Positions 49,932-60,100 are shown, counted from the first letter of the stretch. The stretch is 64,000 nucleotides of DNA from Sporolactobacillus nakayamae (GCF_900113325.1 NZ_FOOY01000007.1:1-64000); one strand, 5' to 3'. Made by a program: numbers and translations. Notes: generated by a model not told the origin, from the sequence alone.

Positions 49932-50591
49932 TTAGTCCTTTTGTGATGGGGTATTTTTCTTTGTACGCAGCAGCTGTTCGGTAATCGATTTAATTCGGGT
50001 ATGAGAAGTAATTTCTTCTTCGATCATTTCTTTAAGAATCACAGTGATAAAATAACGAACGGACACCATATCGCTAAATTGAACGATTGAAGTAAGTGCT
50101 TCCTTATAAATTTGAAAAAACAGAGGTTCAGGATTGCCCTTTTGGATTTCTCCATAGGCTTCATAGAGTAAATCAATTTTATCAGCGACGGCAAGTATCC
50201 GTCCTTCAAGTGATCGATCCTTACCCTCTTTGAAGCGTGCTTCATAGACTTGACGGAATTCCTTTGGAAATTCTTTGTTTAGATATTCCTTCGTCATTGT
50301 CCCTTCAACTTGGGAAAATAATTCTCTAAGCTTAGGCAGTGCATACTTTACCGGTGTTTTAATGTCACCTGTAAAAAGTTCTGAGTAATCATGGTTGATC
50401 GCTTTTTCGTAAACTGTTTTCCAGTCCACATTTTGTCCGTTCTCCGCCTCGACAGTTGCCAAAAATTGAACGATCGTGGCAACTTTAAATGAATGGCTGG
50501 CAACAGAGTGTTCTTGGTATTTAAAAACGCCTGGACAGCGGTAAATGCCTTCCAGGTCAGATAAGCTTTGAAAGTATTTATGAATTCCCAT
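49932..50591 (-). CDS. HD-domain hydrolase, YfbR-like
   Basis: A 219-residue HD-superfamily protein: EHSVASHSFKVATIVQFL supplies the first histidine, NHDYSELFTGDIKTPVKY the HD pair and ILAVADKIDLLYEAY a further aspartate. The layout is that of YfbR-type 5'-deoxynucleotidases, which dephosphorylate dNMPs. GGGAGGAG precedes the ATG at 50591. It lies 76 nt after the CheW-like gene in the same direction. Confidence 0.85.
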   Translation of the reverse strand: MGIHKYFQSLSDLEGIYRCPGVFKYQEHSVASHSFKVATIVQFLATVEAENGQNVDWKTVYEKAINHDYSELFTGDIKTPVKYALPKLRELFSQVEGTMTKEYLNKEFPKEFRQVYEARFKEGKDRSLEGRILAVADKIDLLYEAYGEIQKGNPEPLFFQIYKEALTSIVQFSDMVSVRYFITVILKEMIEEEITSHTRIKSITEQLLRTKKNTPSQKD

Positions 50592-50667
50592 AAATGTCTC
50601 CTCCCGCTTAAACATGTATTTGATTTGCAATACGACAACAGATCAACGCGTAATCTCAATCCGTTGG

Positions 50668-51144
50668 TCAATAACCGATTTTTTCACGTTCCTCAGTGTT
50701 CAATCCGGAAGTAAAATTGATCAGTTTAGATATGCTGATCAACGGCAGAACTTTGTCCTCTAAGGCAACCTGTTTTGCTAAAAGTTGGTGTGGGTTTGCG
50801 TCATCCTCGGTTATAGTGACCAGCTGACTGACTTCGAAAGAGAATGTATCGCCAACGGCATCAATGTCCAATGCTACGGGTTCCGATCCTAAAGCACAAA
50901 TCACATATTTTTTGTCTTTATTTGTGAATGGATTTTCCGAAGCATGGAAAATCTGTCTTAATGAGAGAAGCGGAATAATCGTGCCTCTCAATGAAATCAA
51001 GCCAGCAAAAAAGGGATGAGTAACGGGTACGCTTAGAATTGATATCGGTTCAATAATTTCTTGAACATCCTTAATTAGTACGCCGACTTCTTGAGTGCCA
51101 ACAAATAATGTAATACCTGAATACTCTTCGGAATCCACTGCCAA
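50668..51144 (-). CDS. Stand-alone CheW-like protein
   Basis: A 158-residue single CheW domain: GITLFVGTQEVGVLIKDVQE, LISLRGTIIPLLSLRQIF and LPLISISKLINF. CheW couples chemoreceptors to CheA, but no che or receptor gene is close, so the role here is unclear. The TTG start at 51144 is 6 nt after AGGTGA. Confidence 0.85.
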   Translation of the reverse strand: MAVDSEEYSGITLFVGTQEVGVLIKDVQEIIEPISILSVPVTHPFFAGLISLRGTIIPLLSLRQIFHASENPFTNKDKKYVICALGSEPVALDIDAVGDTFSFEVSQLVTITEDDANPHQLLAKQVALEDKVLPLISISKLINFTSGLNTEEREKIGY

Positions 51145-51273
51145 AATCCATCACCTCAATAACTAATGAGAAAATGCCCCAACCAAAAATGGTGAGAACG
51201 CAAACTCTCTTTATAATCTATTTCGAACTTTGATTAAGATTACTTAATAGTGTAAACGAAAAATACATGTTCG

Positions 51274-52209
51274 TCATTTGTTTTTCAGATGAGGCACCGA
51301 ATCCGGCTCAACTAATTCTCTGCCTTCATACCATGGGTTGATGTGAATCAGTACTTCCTCTACATCCGGATAGATACGAAGCATTTTTGTTCGGATTGCC
51401 TCGGTAAGGTCATCGCCTTCTTGAATGGTATAGGAGGCGGGAATACGAATCTGCGCGTCGATAAGTACTGCGTTTCCGTGTTCACGGGCACGTAGTATAT
51501 CAATTTTTTTCACTTCGGGAAATGAAAGAAAGACTTCGCTGTATTTTTCCTGCGCGTTCTCATCGACACTGCTTTCCATCAACACATTTGTCGCTTTGAT
51601 GATCATGACAATGGCAATTCTCAAGATCAAAATGGATACAACGATGCCGGCGACCGGGTCTCCAAAGTGTGTATAAGGGATATTAAGGACACTGCCGATC
51701 CAGCCGATGCCCAGACCAAGAGCCGCAGCGATTGACGCGTAAATATCTGCAAGGTGATCGGCGGCAGTTGCATGTAAACTTTTGCTGTGATAGCGATAAG
51801 CGGCTTTATTCGTGTAAAGGTATAAGAGCCATTTCCACAGAGCAGAGACAAGAGCCGCGATGAATGCCCACAAGCTGACAGAAGATATGGGTCCAAATAA
51901 CGCTTTGACAGCCTCGTATGAAAGAAACAAAGCGGCAACAATCAAGACGATTGAAATAAAGGCGGTTGAAATATCTTCCGCTTTTCCGTGACCGTAAGGG
52001 TGTTCGCGGTCGGCCGGGTGGTTGGAGAGTTTCATTGAACCAATTGTGGCTATGGAAGCAATCACGTCGCCTCCGTTATGCACGCCATCGGCAACAAGAG
52101 CAGTACTATGGAAAATCAATCCGAAGATGATTTTTATCAAAGTTAAAAGTAAGTTGCTTACCAGACTGACCCATGCGGTAAGCAGTGCTTTTGGTCCTTC
52201 ATAGGTCAT
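51274..52209 (-). CDS. Cation diffusion facilitator transporter
   Basis: A 311-residue CDF protein with six transmembrane segments and a cytoplasmic C-terminal domain. Metal site residues lie in LVADGVHNGGDVIAS and in ATAADHLADIYAS; AREHGNAVLIDAQI begins the soluble dimerisation domain. The DGVH-type motif resembles manganese/zinc exporters (MneS/YeaB) of Bacillus; the metal is not certain. A terminator-like hairpin lies in its leader. Confidence 0.85.
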   Translation of the reverse strand: MTYEGPKALLTAWVSLVSNLLLTLIKIIFGLIFHSTALVADGVHNGGDVIASIATIGSMKLSNHPADREHPYGHGKAEDISTAFISIVLIVAALFLSYEAVKALFGPISSVSLWAFIAALVSALWKWLLYLYTNKAAYRYHSKSLHATAADHLADIYASIAAALGLGIGWIGSVLNIPYTHFGDPVAGIVVSILILRIAIVMIIKATNVLMESSVDENAQEKYSEVFLSFPEVKKIDILRAREHGNAVLIDAQIRIPASYTIQEGDDLTEAIRTKMLRIYPDVEEVLIHINPWYEGRELVEPDSVPHLKNK

Positions 52210-52255
52210 AATGATTCACACTCCTTAAATTGTTTACCCAAGGCAAGTCGGGAAA

Positions 52256-52288
52256 CAGAAAAGGCAATCCGCAAGCGGACCGCCTTTT
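52256..52288 (-). promoter_or_regulatory. Terminator-like hairpin in the CDF gene leader
   Basis: The minus strand reads AAGGCGGTCCGC-TT-GCGGATTGCCTT then TTCTG, about 50 nt before the CDF start codon. A 38-codon ORF (ATG 52322) reads through the hairpin and its stop overlaps the CDF start (ATGA). It may be an attenuator or a metal-responsive leader; no known riboswitch consensus was recognised. Confidence 0.5.
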
Positions 52289-52502
52289 TAAAAAAGTCTA
52301 TTTTCACTGTTAAAGTATTCATAAGGATACCAACTCTCGTTGATAAAAGTAGTCAATAGCTTTGGTAAGGAAAACGGAAACAAGCCTGTAATCAAAAGGA
52401 AATGCAAGTCATCCACTAACGATAAAACGCTTTCTTTTGTTTTTAAGTTAACATTTTAATTATATGAATATCTCTTATAAATTGCAAGGAAAAGATCACC
52501 TC

Positions 52503-52532
52503 TTTCAATAAAAAGTGCTTTTGTATTATAAT
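52503..52532 (+). promoter_or_regulatory. Candidate yybS promoter
   Basis: TTTCAA (52503-52508), 18-nt spacer, TATAAT (52527-52532). A B repeat (52.67-52.87 kb) would then lie in the untranslated leader of yybS. Confidence 0.5.
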
Positions 52533-52667
52533 GAAAATTATGGGGTTTCAAAGTCGTCCTATTCATTAAGACGAACAGCCCGCTTGTTCATAAGCGGAAG
52601 CAGGCAAATTTCGATTGTGACCAATTGCTTGCCGTTCATTGAGGTGTTAATCCAGTGAATTTATATT

Positions 52668-52875
52668 AGAAAACGTGGCTTCGCCAAGCTTTAGCAAAGG
52701 CCAAGCCGTCGCGGCCATAATGGTCAGGGTCCGATGAGCCGCAGGATGTGGTGGGCTTCGGCGTTGCTCATAGGAAGTGAGCGCCGCTAGTCGAAGATCC
52801 GTTATTCGCCTGACCGCTTACACTCGTTTTCTTAACTTTTTTTATTTTTACCACTTTCTTACCAGCGTAAGAAAA
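52668..52875 (+). repeat. B-family repeat upstream of yybS
   Basis: Starts ATTAGAAAACGTGGCTTCGCC and ends TTTCTTACCAGCGTAA. The core GTCCGATGAGCCGC-AGGAT-GTGGT (about 52729-52752) keeps pairing through G-T wobbles. It carries an extra C-like stretch (TTCGGCGTTGCTCATAGGAAG). A second copy in inverted orientation lies on the other side of yybS. Confidence 0.78.
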
Positions 52876-52917
52876 TGCGGGATTCTCCTGCAAAGCCCAA
52901 GCTTAAGAGGTGTTATT

Positions 52918-53862
52918 ATGACTGATCGAAACGCTCTGATACGCGGAGCGCTTGCAACGATTTCATTATATCTTCTAATTGCTTTAACTTTTTTTATGCC
53001 TTATGTTTCATTGATTTCCGTGTGGTTTATTCCGTTGCCGCTTATGTTTCTCGCGGCCAAAGATGGCTGGAAGCACGCTCTATGCGGCTTCGGTCTCGGT
53101 GCTCTGTTTTTAGTGATCGTGGACCATTCGCTCTACTCATTGTTACCCATATTTTTTATGACTTTGGGTGTTGTACTTGGCTATGCGGTTTATTTGAAAA
53201 AATCTGCATTCGCACTCCTGCTTGTGGGGAGTCTGACCAACATTTCAGTGCTGATTGTTTATCTAGCAATGTCTGTTTTGATTTTTCACTTTAATCCGGT
53301 TACTGCCGTACAGTCCGCACTTAATGATTCGTTTCAGCAGGTTGTGAAGCAAATGGCACCGATATTGGAACAGAATACGGATGAATTGGCAACGCAATAT
53401 CAGACGCAAATGGACAGTATTGTTCATCTCGCACCAGTGATTTTAATCGTAGTCGCCGTTTCCTATGCCCTAATTGTTGCCTTAATTAGCTTGCCGGTTT
53501 TACGGAAATTTAAGGTTGATGTGCCGCGCTGGGTTCCATTTCGTATGTGGCAAATGCCAAAAAGTATTATCTGGATCTATTTAATTGTCTTGTTTGCCGG
53601 TTGGTTTGGTATTGAGAAAGACACTCCTTTGTACACGGCGATGCTCAATATTGATGTTATCCTGCAAATATTGCTTGCAATTCAAGGGTTTAGTCTCATT
53701 TATTATTACGCCCATATTCGGAGATTTCCATTGATTGTGCCCATTTCGCTAACGCTATTAGCAGGCGTTTTCGGATTCTTGTTACTGCAAATGGTACGTA
53801 TATTAGGTATAATTGACCTAGGTTTCAATCTTCGGAAGAAAATTGATCAGAAGAAGTCCTAA
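52918..53862 (+). CDS. yybS: DUF2232 membrane protein YybS
   Basis: A 314-residue polytopic protein with about eight hydrophobic segments (LATISLYLLIALTFFMPYVS at the start, LLAGVFGFLLLQMVRILGII at the end), the size and position of YybS, just before gdpP and rplI. Function unknown; some relatives resemble membrane components of transporters. The start is ATG 52918 after AGAGGTG. It is bracketed by two inverted B repeats. Confidence 0.88.
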   Translation: MTDRNALIRGALATISLYLLIALTFFMPYVSLISVWFIPLPLMFLAAKDGWKHALCGFGLGALFLVIVDHSLYSLLPIFFMTLGVVLGYAVYLKKSAFALLLVGSLTNISVLIVYLAMSVLIFHFNPVTAVQSALNDSFQQVVKQMAPILEQNTDELATQYQTQMDSIVHLAPVILIVVAVSYALIVALISLPVLRKFKVDVPRWVPFRMWQMPKSIIWIYLIVLFAGWFGIEKDTPLYTAMLNIDVILQILLAIQGFSLIYYYAHIRRFPLIVPISLTLLAGVFGFLLLQMVRILGIIDLGFNLRKKIDQKKS

Positions 53863-53884
53863 TATATACAATGGGACCGTATTT

Positions 53885-54052
53885 ACACTGATAAGAAAGT
53901 ATAAAAAAATTAAAGATTCAAGGTAACGAGTGTAAGCGGTCCGAAAAAATGCCGCGTCCTGCGGCTCACCGGACACTAGGCCGTCCATGGCCGTCGCAAC
54001 TAAGTCTTCGCCTCCGCCAGAGGCTTGGCGAAGCCAAGTTTTCTAATAGTTA
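53885..54052 (-). repeat. B-family repeat downstream of yybS, inverted
   Basis: On the minus strand it starts ATTAGAAAACTTGGCTTCGCC (54052) and is almost identical to the copy at 48.78 kb. Core: GTCCG (53939-53943) pairs with CGGAC (53970-53974) around GCCGC-GTCCT-GCGGC (53951-53965). It ends TTTCTTATCAGTGTAAA near 53885. Confidence 0.85.
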
Positions 54053-54150
54053 ATTCATTGAAAATTACTACATTCATAGGCCAACAAGAATATCTAATGT
54101 TGTGTTTACTCAATTTATGAACCATCTTCTCTCAGAATGATTGCGGAGAA

Positions 54151-56154
54151 ATGCGGTTGCGGGAGCTGAATGATTTGGCGAACCAATTTAAACATCGATG
54201 GCGCAGTGATCTGCTCATAGTGATCGGGCTGCTGTTTCTTCTTTTTCTTGTATTCACAGCATTCTTAAATTGGTTGCTGTCCATTGCCGGACTTGTGCTT
54301 CTCGCCCTGTCCGTTTTGTGGTTCTTAGTTAACGAAAGACAATTCGACAAGGAATTGATTGAGTATGTGGCTGGTCTATCCTATCGGCTTAAGAAAGTCG
54401 GTAATGAAGCGCTGCTTAATATGCCGATTGGTATTCTTTTGTATGATGAGTCAGAACGGGTGGAATGGTGCAATCCTTATCTCAACCAAATCGCGGATGA
54501 GAGCCGAAAAACGGTCATCGGACGCCCGCTGCATGAGGTTTCGGAGCTGCTGAGCAAGCTGATTGCTTCAGACAAGGAATCAATGATCGTCGCATTGAAC
54601 GAACGGCAATATCGTGTGCGCTTAAAGCGACCGGAACGCCTGCTGTATTTTACCGATATTACGGATGTCTTGGAAATAAAGAAACAGTATTACAATGAAA
54701 AAACAGTGCTTGCCTTGATTTTTTTGGATAATTATGATGAAGTGACGCAAGGGCTCGAAGATCAGGTGCGAAGCACAATTAATAATGAAACAACGACGAT
54801 CATTAAGACGTGGGCGTCTGAGCACGGTATTTATTTGCGCCGAACAGCATCAGATCGTTTTCTTGCCATCTTGAATGAACGTCTGCTTCACTCTATAGAA
54901 GAAGAACATTTCTCGATACTTGATAAGGTACGGGAAATTACGGTTCCGCTCAGCCATATTCCTTTGACCCTAAGTGTTGGCGTTGGTGCGGGTACAGCTT
55001 CACTAGAAGATTTGGGAAGCTATGCTCAATCCGCGTTGGACTTGGGGCTGGGACGAGGAGGAGACCAGGCGGTTATTAAACGTCCGGATGGAGATGTCCG
55101 TTTCTATGGAGGAAAATCGAATCCGGTGGAAAAGAGGACAAGGGTACGCGCGCGCGTTATTTCACACGCATTGTCTGAATTGATGTTGGAAAGTGATCAA
55201 GTGATGGTTATGGGACATCAGGCACCGGATTTGGATTCTATTGGCTCGTGTATCGGCATTTTGAAAATTGCTCATGCCAATGGACGAAGCGCAAAAATCA
55301 TCATGGATCAGACACGTAATGTTTCCGGGGTCGCAAGGCTGATTGATGAACTCAAGAAGCAGAAGAACTTGTGGTCGAACTTCATCACCGAAGGTCAGGC
55401 TGCCGATCAGATAACGAGAAGGACATTGGTTGTTGTCGTTGATACACATCGTCCGTCTATGGTTGCTGATCCACCATTGCTCGCAAGCAGCCATCGTATT
55501 GTTGTCATTGACCATCATCGCAGGGCTGAAGAATTTATTAAAGATCCGGTTCTGGTGTATATGGAACCGTATGCCTCTTCGACAGCCGAATTGGTTACAG
55601 AGCTGCTCGAATATCAGCCGAATGAACGACCTTTGGACCTAATTGAGGCGACGGCGATGCTTGGCGGGATTGCCGTCGATACCAAGAATTTCACACTCAG
55701 AACTGGATTCCGAACATTTGACGCAGCATCTTATTTACGCGCACATGGCGCAGATACAATTTTGGTACAGAAGTTTCTCTGTGATGATTTGGATCAGTTT
55801 AATCAGCGGGCAGAATTAATTCGAAGGACACATTTGTATAGGCAGAATGTTGCAATGGCGGTGGGCGACAGCGATCACATCTATGATCAAGTACTCCTTG
55901 CACAGACTGCTGACACAATGTTAATGCTCGAGGGGATTCGAACTTCGTTTGTCATCGGCAAACGGACAGACGGACTAATTGGCGTAAGTGCCCGTTCACT
56001 CGGTGATTTGAATGTACAGGTGATCATGGAGAGTATTGGAGGCGGTGGCCATTTGAATAACGCGGCGACGCAGATGGCAGACACGACCATTGACGAAGCG
56101 ACCGCACGCGTGAAACGCGCCATCGACCTGTATCTTGAAGGAGGTTTATCCTAA
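54151..56154 (+). CDS. gdpP: Cyclic-di-AMP phosphodiesterase GdpP
   Basis: A 667-residue membrane enzyme that degrades c-di-AMP to pApA. Two transmembrane helices (about 25-57), a PAS domain (about 80-150), a degenerate GGDEF domain (about 170-300), then DHH ([12 protein letters not shown] near 354-365 and DHHRR at 453) and DHHA1 with [12 protein letters not shown]. Start at ATG 54151 is probable; a TTG two codons later is better spaced from GGAG. Its last base overlaps the first base of rplI. Confidence 0.95.
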   Translation: MRLRELNDLANQFKHRWRSDLLIVIGLLFLLFLVFTAFLNWLLSIAGLVLLALSVLWFLVNERQFDKELIEYVAGLSYRLKKVGNEALLNMPIGILLYDESERVEWCNPYLNQIADESRKTVIGRPLHEVSELLSKLIASDKESMIVALNERQYRVRLKRPERLLYFTDITDVLEIKKQYYNEKTVLALIFLDNYDEVTQGLEDQVRSTINNETTTIIKTWASEHGIYLRRTASDRFLAILNERLLHSIEEEHFSILDKVREITVPLSHIPLTLSVGVGAGTASLEDLGSYAQSALDLGLGRGGDQAVIKRPDGDVRFYGGKSNPVEKRTRVRARVISHALSELMLESDQVMVMGHQAPDLDSIGSCIGILKIAHANGRSAKIIMDQTRNVSGVARLIDELKKQKNLWSNFITEGQAADQITRRTLVVVVDTHRPSMVADPPLLASSHRIVVIDHHRRAEEFIKDPVLVYMEPYASSTAELVTELLEYQPNERPLDLIEATAMLGGIAVDTKNFTLRTGFRTFDAASYLRAHGADTILVQKFLCDDLDQFNQRAELIRRTHLYRQNVAMAVGDSDHIYDQVLLAQTADTMLMLEGIRTSFVIGKRTDGLIGVSARSLGDLNVQVIMESIGGGGHLNNAATQMADTTIDEATARVKRAIDLYLEGGLS

Positions 56155-56597
56155 TGAAAGTGATCTTTTTAAAAGATGTTAAAGGTAAAGGAAGTTTAGG
56201 CGAAATCAAAGATGTATCAGAAGGTTATGCACGTAACTATCTCTTGCCCAAGAAACTTGCGGTTGAAGCAAATAAAAGCAGCTTGAGCCAGCTGGAAGCT
56301 CAGAAGAAAAAGAAGCAAGAGCTTGAAGCGAATGAGCGGCATGAAGCGGAAGTACTTAAAGAAAAAATTGAAAAAATGACTATTGACATGAAGGCAAAGT
56401 CCGGCGAGGGAGGACGATTGTTTGGATCGATTACCAGCAAACAAATCGCCGCAGCCTTAAAGAAAGCTAATATTTCTATTGATAAGCGAAAAATAGATCT
56501 GCCGGAACCCATCCGAACTCTAGGCTACACAGATGTAGCGCTGAAGCTTCACTCGGATGTCCTCGCAACTGTAAAGGTTCATGTCACGGAAGAATAA
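56154..56597 (+). CDS. rplI: 50S ribosomal protein L9
   Basis: A 147-residue L9: [32 protein letters not shown], a long central helix (about 40-75) and a C-terminal domain with [17 protein letters not shown]. Start overlaps the gdpP stop (TAATG), with AAGGAGG inside the end of gdpP, so translation is likely coupled. Confidence 0.96.
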   Translation: MKVIFLKDVKGKGSLGEIKDVSEGYARNYLLPKKLAVEANKSSLSQLEAQKKKKQELEANERHEAEVLKEKIEKMTIDMKAKSGEGGRLFGSITSKQIAAALKKANISIDKRKIDLPEPIRTLGYTDVALKLHSDVLATVKVHVTEE

Positions 56598-56663
56598 GCG
56601 CGTTTCATCCGCCTTGCGCATGTACTTGGCGGATTTTAACGTTTCAAACGAAGGAGGCGTGCC

Positions 56664-58034
56664 ATGAGTGACTTATTCGCTGACCGAGTTCCACCGCATA
56701 ATATGGAGGCAGAGCAGGCGGTTTTAGGCGCAATTTTTCTTGAACCGTCAACGGTAATTACTGCTTCAGAATTGCTGGTGCCCGAAGATTTTTATCGGAC
56801 AAGTCACCAGTTAATTTTTACTGTTATGCTGGACCTTTCAGAAAAAAATGAACCGGTCGATGTGGTTACAGTGACGAACGCGCTTCAAACGTCAAAGCGT
56901 CTTGAAGAGATTGGCGGCGTGTCCTATTTGGCTGAGCTCGCCGGATCGGCGCCGACTGCTGCAAACATTGAATACTACTCCACGATTGTTGCGGAGAAAG
57001 CAACCCTCAGGCGCTTGATCCGAACGGCAACACAAATTGTCTCGGATGGATACACTCGTGAAGAGGGTGTTGAAGGCATTCTTGATGAAGCGGAGAGGAA
57101 AATTCTTGAGGTCGCCGAACGAAAGCGCACCGGTGAATTTCAGTCAATTAAAGATGTGTTGATTGAGACTTACGACAACATCGAAATGCTGCAGAGCCGT
57201 CATGACGATGTCACCGGCACGCCAACGGGTTTTCTCGAGCTTGACCGAATGACAGCGGGTTTCCAGAAAAGTGATCTCATTATTGTTGCCGCACGTCCTT
57301 CCGTGGGTAAAACGGCGTTCGCTCTAAATATTGCGCAGAATGTCGCCATCAAAAATGAAGCGAATGTTGCCATTTTCAGCCTTGAAATGGGTGCGAAACA
57401 ACTGGCCATGCGTATGTTGTGCGCGGAAGGGAATATTAATGCTCAGAAACTGCGAACCGGCAGCCTAGAGGATGAAGATTGGCAGAAGCTGACTATGGCT
57501 ATGGGAAGTTTGTCACGCGCGGGCATCTATATTGATGATTCGCCGGGTATCCGTGTCAATGATATCCGTTCAAAATGCCGCAGACTTAAGCAGGAAAAAG
57601 GGCTGGATATGGTTATTATTGACTATTTACAGCTGATTTTGGGCTCAGGAGGCGGAGGTAGACAAGAGAACCGTCAGCAGGAAGTATCAGAAATTTCGCG
57701 AACACTGAAAGCGATGGCTAGAGAGCTTGACGTGCCGGTTATTGCACTTTCGCAGCTGTCTCGTGGCGTGGAAGCGCGTCAGGATAAGCGGCCGATGATG
57801 AGTGATATTCGTGAGTCGGGAAGTATTGAACAGGATGCCGATATTGTAGCGTTTCTTTATCGTGATGATTATTACAACAAAGAAAGTGAAAAACAAAATA
57901 TTATCGAGATTATCATTGCGAAACAACGTAACGGTCCGGTGGGTACCGTCGAACTGGCTTTTGTCAAAGAATATAGTAAATTCGTCAATATCGATCGGAA
58001 GCATAGCGATGACGATGTGCCAAGAGGTGCATGA
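56664..58034 (+). CDS. dnaB: Replicative DNA helicase
   Basis: A 456-residue hexameric helicase (called DnaC in B. subtilis). The N-terminal domain begins RVPPHNMEAEQAVLGAIFLE; the RecA-like domain has Walker A ARPSVGKTAFALN (about 211-223), Walker B MVIIDYLQLI and the DRESGSIEQDAD-like DIRESGSIEQDADIV. AAGGAGG precedes the ATG. Downstream of gdpP-rplI, as in Bacillus. Confidence 0.97.
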   Translation: MSDLFADRVPPHNMEAEQAVLGAIFLEPSTVITASELLVPEDFYRTSHQLIFTVMLDLSEKNEPVDVVTVTNALQTSKRLEEIGGVSYLAELAGSAPTAANIEYYSTIVAEKATLRRLIRTATQIVSDGYTREEGVEGILDEAERKILEVAERKRTGEFQSIKDVLIETYDNIEMLQSRHDDVTGTPTGFLELDRMTAGFQKSDLIIVAARPSVGKTAFALNIAQNVAIKNEANVAIFSLEMGAKQLAMRMLCAEGNINAQKLRTGSLEDEDWQKLTMAMGSLSRAGIYIDDSPGIRVNDIRSKCRRLKQEKGLDMVIIDYLQLILGSGGGGRQENRQQEVSEISRTLKAMARELDVPVIALSQLSRGVEARQDKRPMMSDIRESGSIEQDADIVAFLYRDDYYNKESEKQNIIEIIIAKQRNGPVGTVELAFVKEYSKFVNIDRKHSDDDVPRGA

Positions 58035-58044
58035 TCTTTTTTCT

Positions 58045-58088
58045 GAATCCGAACGATAAACAATATATTTTCCGGAACGTTCGTTTCT
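58045..58088. promoter_or_regulatory. Probable PurR operator (two inverted PurBoxes) of purA
   Basis: CCGAACGAT at 58049-58057 and, inverted, a CGAACGT core at 58083-58077 (GTTCG on the plus strand). PurR of Firmicutes binds such paired CGAA boxes upstream of the -35 region. The gap between boxes is near, though perhaps not identical to, the usual 16-17 nt. Confidence 0.5.
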
Positions 58089-58091
58089 TCA

Positions 58092-58120
58092 TTGACTTTT
58101 AAAACGATTACCTGTTAGAC
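58092..58120 (+). promoter_or_regulatory. purA promoter
   Basis: TTGACT (58092-58097) and TTAGAC (58115-58120), 17 nt apart; 57 nt before the purA start and right after the PurBoxes. Confidence 0.6.
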
Positions 58121-58177
58121 TAAACAGTGGCTTTAGTGAACTAAAATATTATTTTGTAAAAGTAGGGGGCTAAATGA

Positions 58178-59464
58178 ATGTCTTCTGTTGTTGTTGTTGG
58201 CGCACAGTGGGGCGATGAAGGAAAAGGAAAAATTACCGACTACCTTTCGGAGAACTCGGAAGTAGTGTCGCGTTATCAAGGTGGAGATAATGCCGGGCAT
58301 ACAATCGTCTGGAACGGTAAGACGTACAAATTACGATTAATGCCATCAGGAATTCTTTACAAAGAAAAGATCTGCGTCCTTGGGAACGGAATGGTTGTCA
58401 ACCCTAAGTCCTTGTGCAGAGAATTGGACTACATGAAGGAGAGCGGCGTCAGCACGGATAATCTGCGCATCAGCAACCGCGCCCATGTGATCCTCCCTTA
58501 TCACTTGAAGTTGGATCAACTTGAAGAAGAAAATAAGGGTGCGTCTAAGATCGGCACAACGCAAAAGGGCATCGGTCCTGCTTATATGGATAAGGCGGCA
58601 CGTGTCGGTATCCGGATGGCCGATCTTCTGGAACCGGAGACCTTCCGTCAGAAGCTGGAGAAGAATCTGAAAGAGAAGAATCGACTTCTTGAGAAGTTTT
58701 ATGATACTGAGGGCTTCAATATTGATGATATATATGATGAATATCTTGAATACGGAGAGCGCCTGAGACCTCTCATATGCGATACTTCTGTTGTATTGAA
58801 TGATGCGCTTGATGCAGGCAAACGTGTCCTGTTTGAAGGCGCGCAAGGCTGTATGCTGGATATTGATCAAGGAACGTACCCATTTGTTACTTCTTCCAAT
58901 CCGGTAGCCGGCGGCGTCACAATTGGCGCGGGTGTTGGACCAACGAAGATCAATCACGTTGTGGGCTGTGCAAAAGCGTACACTACACGTGTTGGCGATG
59001 GTCCGTTCCCAACAGAATTGACCAATGAAATTGGCGACAAGATTCGTGAAGTCGGCCATGAATATGGAACCGTTACAGGACGCGCGCGCCGCGTCGGCTG
59101 GTTCGACAGTGTCGTTGTCCGCCATTCGCGTCGTGTCAGCGGGTTGACCGACCTCTCTCTGAACTGTGTTGATGTGCTCACAGGTCTTGAAACTGTCAAG
59201 ATTTGCAAAGCATATAAATATAAAGGCAAGTTGATCGAAGAGTTCCCTGCGAGCCTGAATGTTCTTGCTGAATGTGAACCGGTCTATGAAGAAATGCCGG
59301 GGTGGACTGAAGACATTACAGGAGCGAAATCACTATCAGAACTGCCGCAAAATGCGCGTCACTATATGGAACGCATCGCGCAGCTGACCGAAGTGGCACT
59401 GTCACTGTTTTCTGTCGGTCCGGATCGGACGCAAACGATTGAAGTACGCAGTCCGTTTGCCTAA
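58178..59464 (+). CDS. purA: Adenylosuccinate synthetase
   Basis: A 428-residue GTP-dependent enzyme joining IMP and aspartate on the way to AMP. N-terminal [11 protein letters not shown] with the catalytic aspartate, GDNAGHTIV with catalytic histidine, [17 protein letters not shown] and [13 protein letters not shown] are present. GGGGG lies 8 nt before the ATG. Confidence 0.97.
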   Translation: MSSVVVVGAQWGDEGKGKITDYLSENSEVVSRYQGGDNAGHTIVWNGKTYKLRLMPSGILYKEKICVLGNGMVVNPKSLCRELDYMKESGVSTDNLRISNRAHVILPYHLKLDQLEEENKGASKIGTTQKGIGPAYMDKAARVGIRMADLLEPETFRQKLEKNLKEKNRLLEKFYDTEGFNIDDIYDEYLEYGERLRPLICDTSVVLNDALDAGKRVLFEGAQGCMLDIDQGTYPFVTSSNPVAGGVTIGAGVGPTKINHVVGCAKAYTTRVGDGPFPTELTNEIGDKIREVGHEYGTVTGRARRVGWFDSVVVRHSRRVSGLTDLSLNCVDVLTGLETVKICKAYKYKGKLIEEFPASLNVLAECEPVYEEMPGWTEDITGAKSLSELPQNARHYMERIAQLTEVALSLFSVGPDRTQTIEVRSPFA

Positions 59465-59508
59465 CTTTAAATGATTTGAAAGCTTTGCTTATCAACCGTA
59501 TAAAAGAC

Positions 59509-59541
59509 AAAATGCCGTGGCGATTGCTGCGGTATTTTTTA
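59509..59541 (+). terminator. purA terminator
   Basis: AATGCCG, loop, CGGTATT followed by TTTT, about 45 nt after the stop codon. Confidence 0.7.
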
Positions 59542-59542
59542 C

Positions 59543-59578
59543 ATTGGCAGGAAAGTAAAAAAGCATTTAAGGAAACGA
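59543..59578 (-). repeat. B-element end fragment
   Basis: GGCAGGAAAGTAAAAAAGCA, then TTTAAGGAAACGAG: similar to the terminal 35 bp of B copies in inverted orientation (compare 53895-53931). The rest of the element is absent and A copy 3 follows directly. Confidence 0.6.
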
Positions 59579-59586
59579 GCAGAAAG

Positions 59587-60050
59587 TATAGCGTTTTGCC
59601 TTGCCGGTACGACGATAAGGTCATAAGATTCGGTTGGGCCTGGCGATCAGGTAAGCGCCCAATCTGAGAAATAAACGGAAAAATAATTCCGCTTAATTAG
59701 AAAATGATTGAAAAAATTGCTTAAATAGACGGAGAAATTCCGCCTATCGAATCAAAAAACGTGAAAATGCCGGGTTGTGCAGTGCATAACCGGAAAAATT
59801 ACCCTTATTTACCTGTGAAACAAGCGCCGGGATGCATATAACCGGAAAATCTCCGCTTATTTTACTCCGGCCGCGTTACTTAATTAAGGATCAAAATGAT
59901 TTATGAAACAGAAATGTCTGTTCACGCACAAGGTTGATGATTCAGAATGGTAAAGTCATCACATCCTGTGAAAGTATGTCCTGAATGCAACGCGAAAGCC
60001 AGCGCATCGTGCGGAAGTAAGGACCGGGCTTTCACGGTTTTTCTCACAAG
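59587..60050 (+). repeat. A-family composite repeat, copy 3
   Basis: Same order as copies 1 and 2: GTTTTGCCTTGCCGG, four GCGGAA-type palindromes (about 59670-59695, 59724-59746, 59788-59810, 59840-59863), an uninterrupted TGATTTATGAAACAG junction (59898-59912) that is the empty B site, and hairpins TCAC-ATCCT-GTGA (59959-59971) and a variant GCGC-ATCGT-GCGG. Confidence 0.88.
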
Positions 60051-60100
60051 TAAAGAAAGTATGTGATTTTGAGCATGCTGCCCCCCAGATAATAAACCCA

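Noticed and set aside
52540-52660. GC-rich leader upstream of yybS considered as a riboswitch.
   Set aside because: There are some inverted words (CCGCTTGTTCATAAGCGG) but no conserved motif of a known class; too weak to list as a feature.
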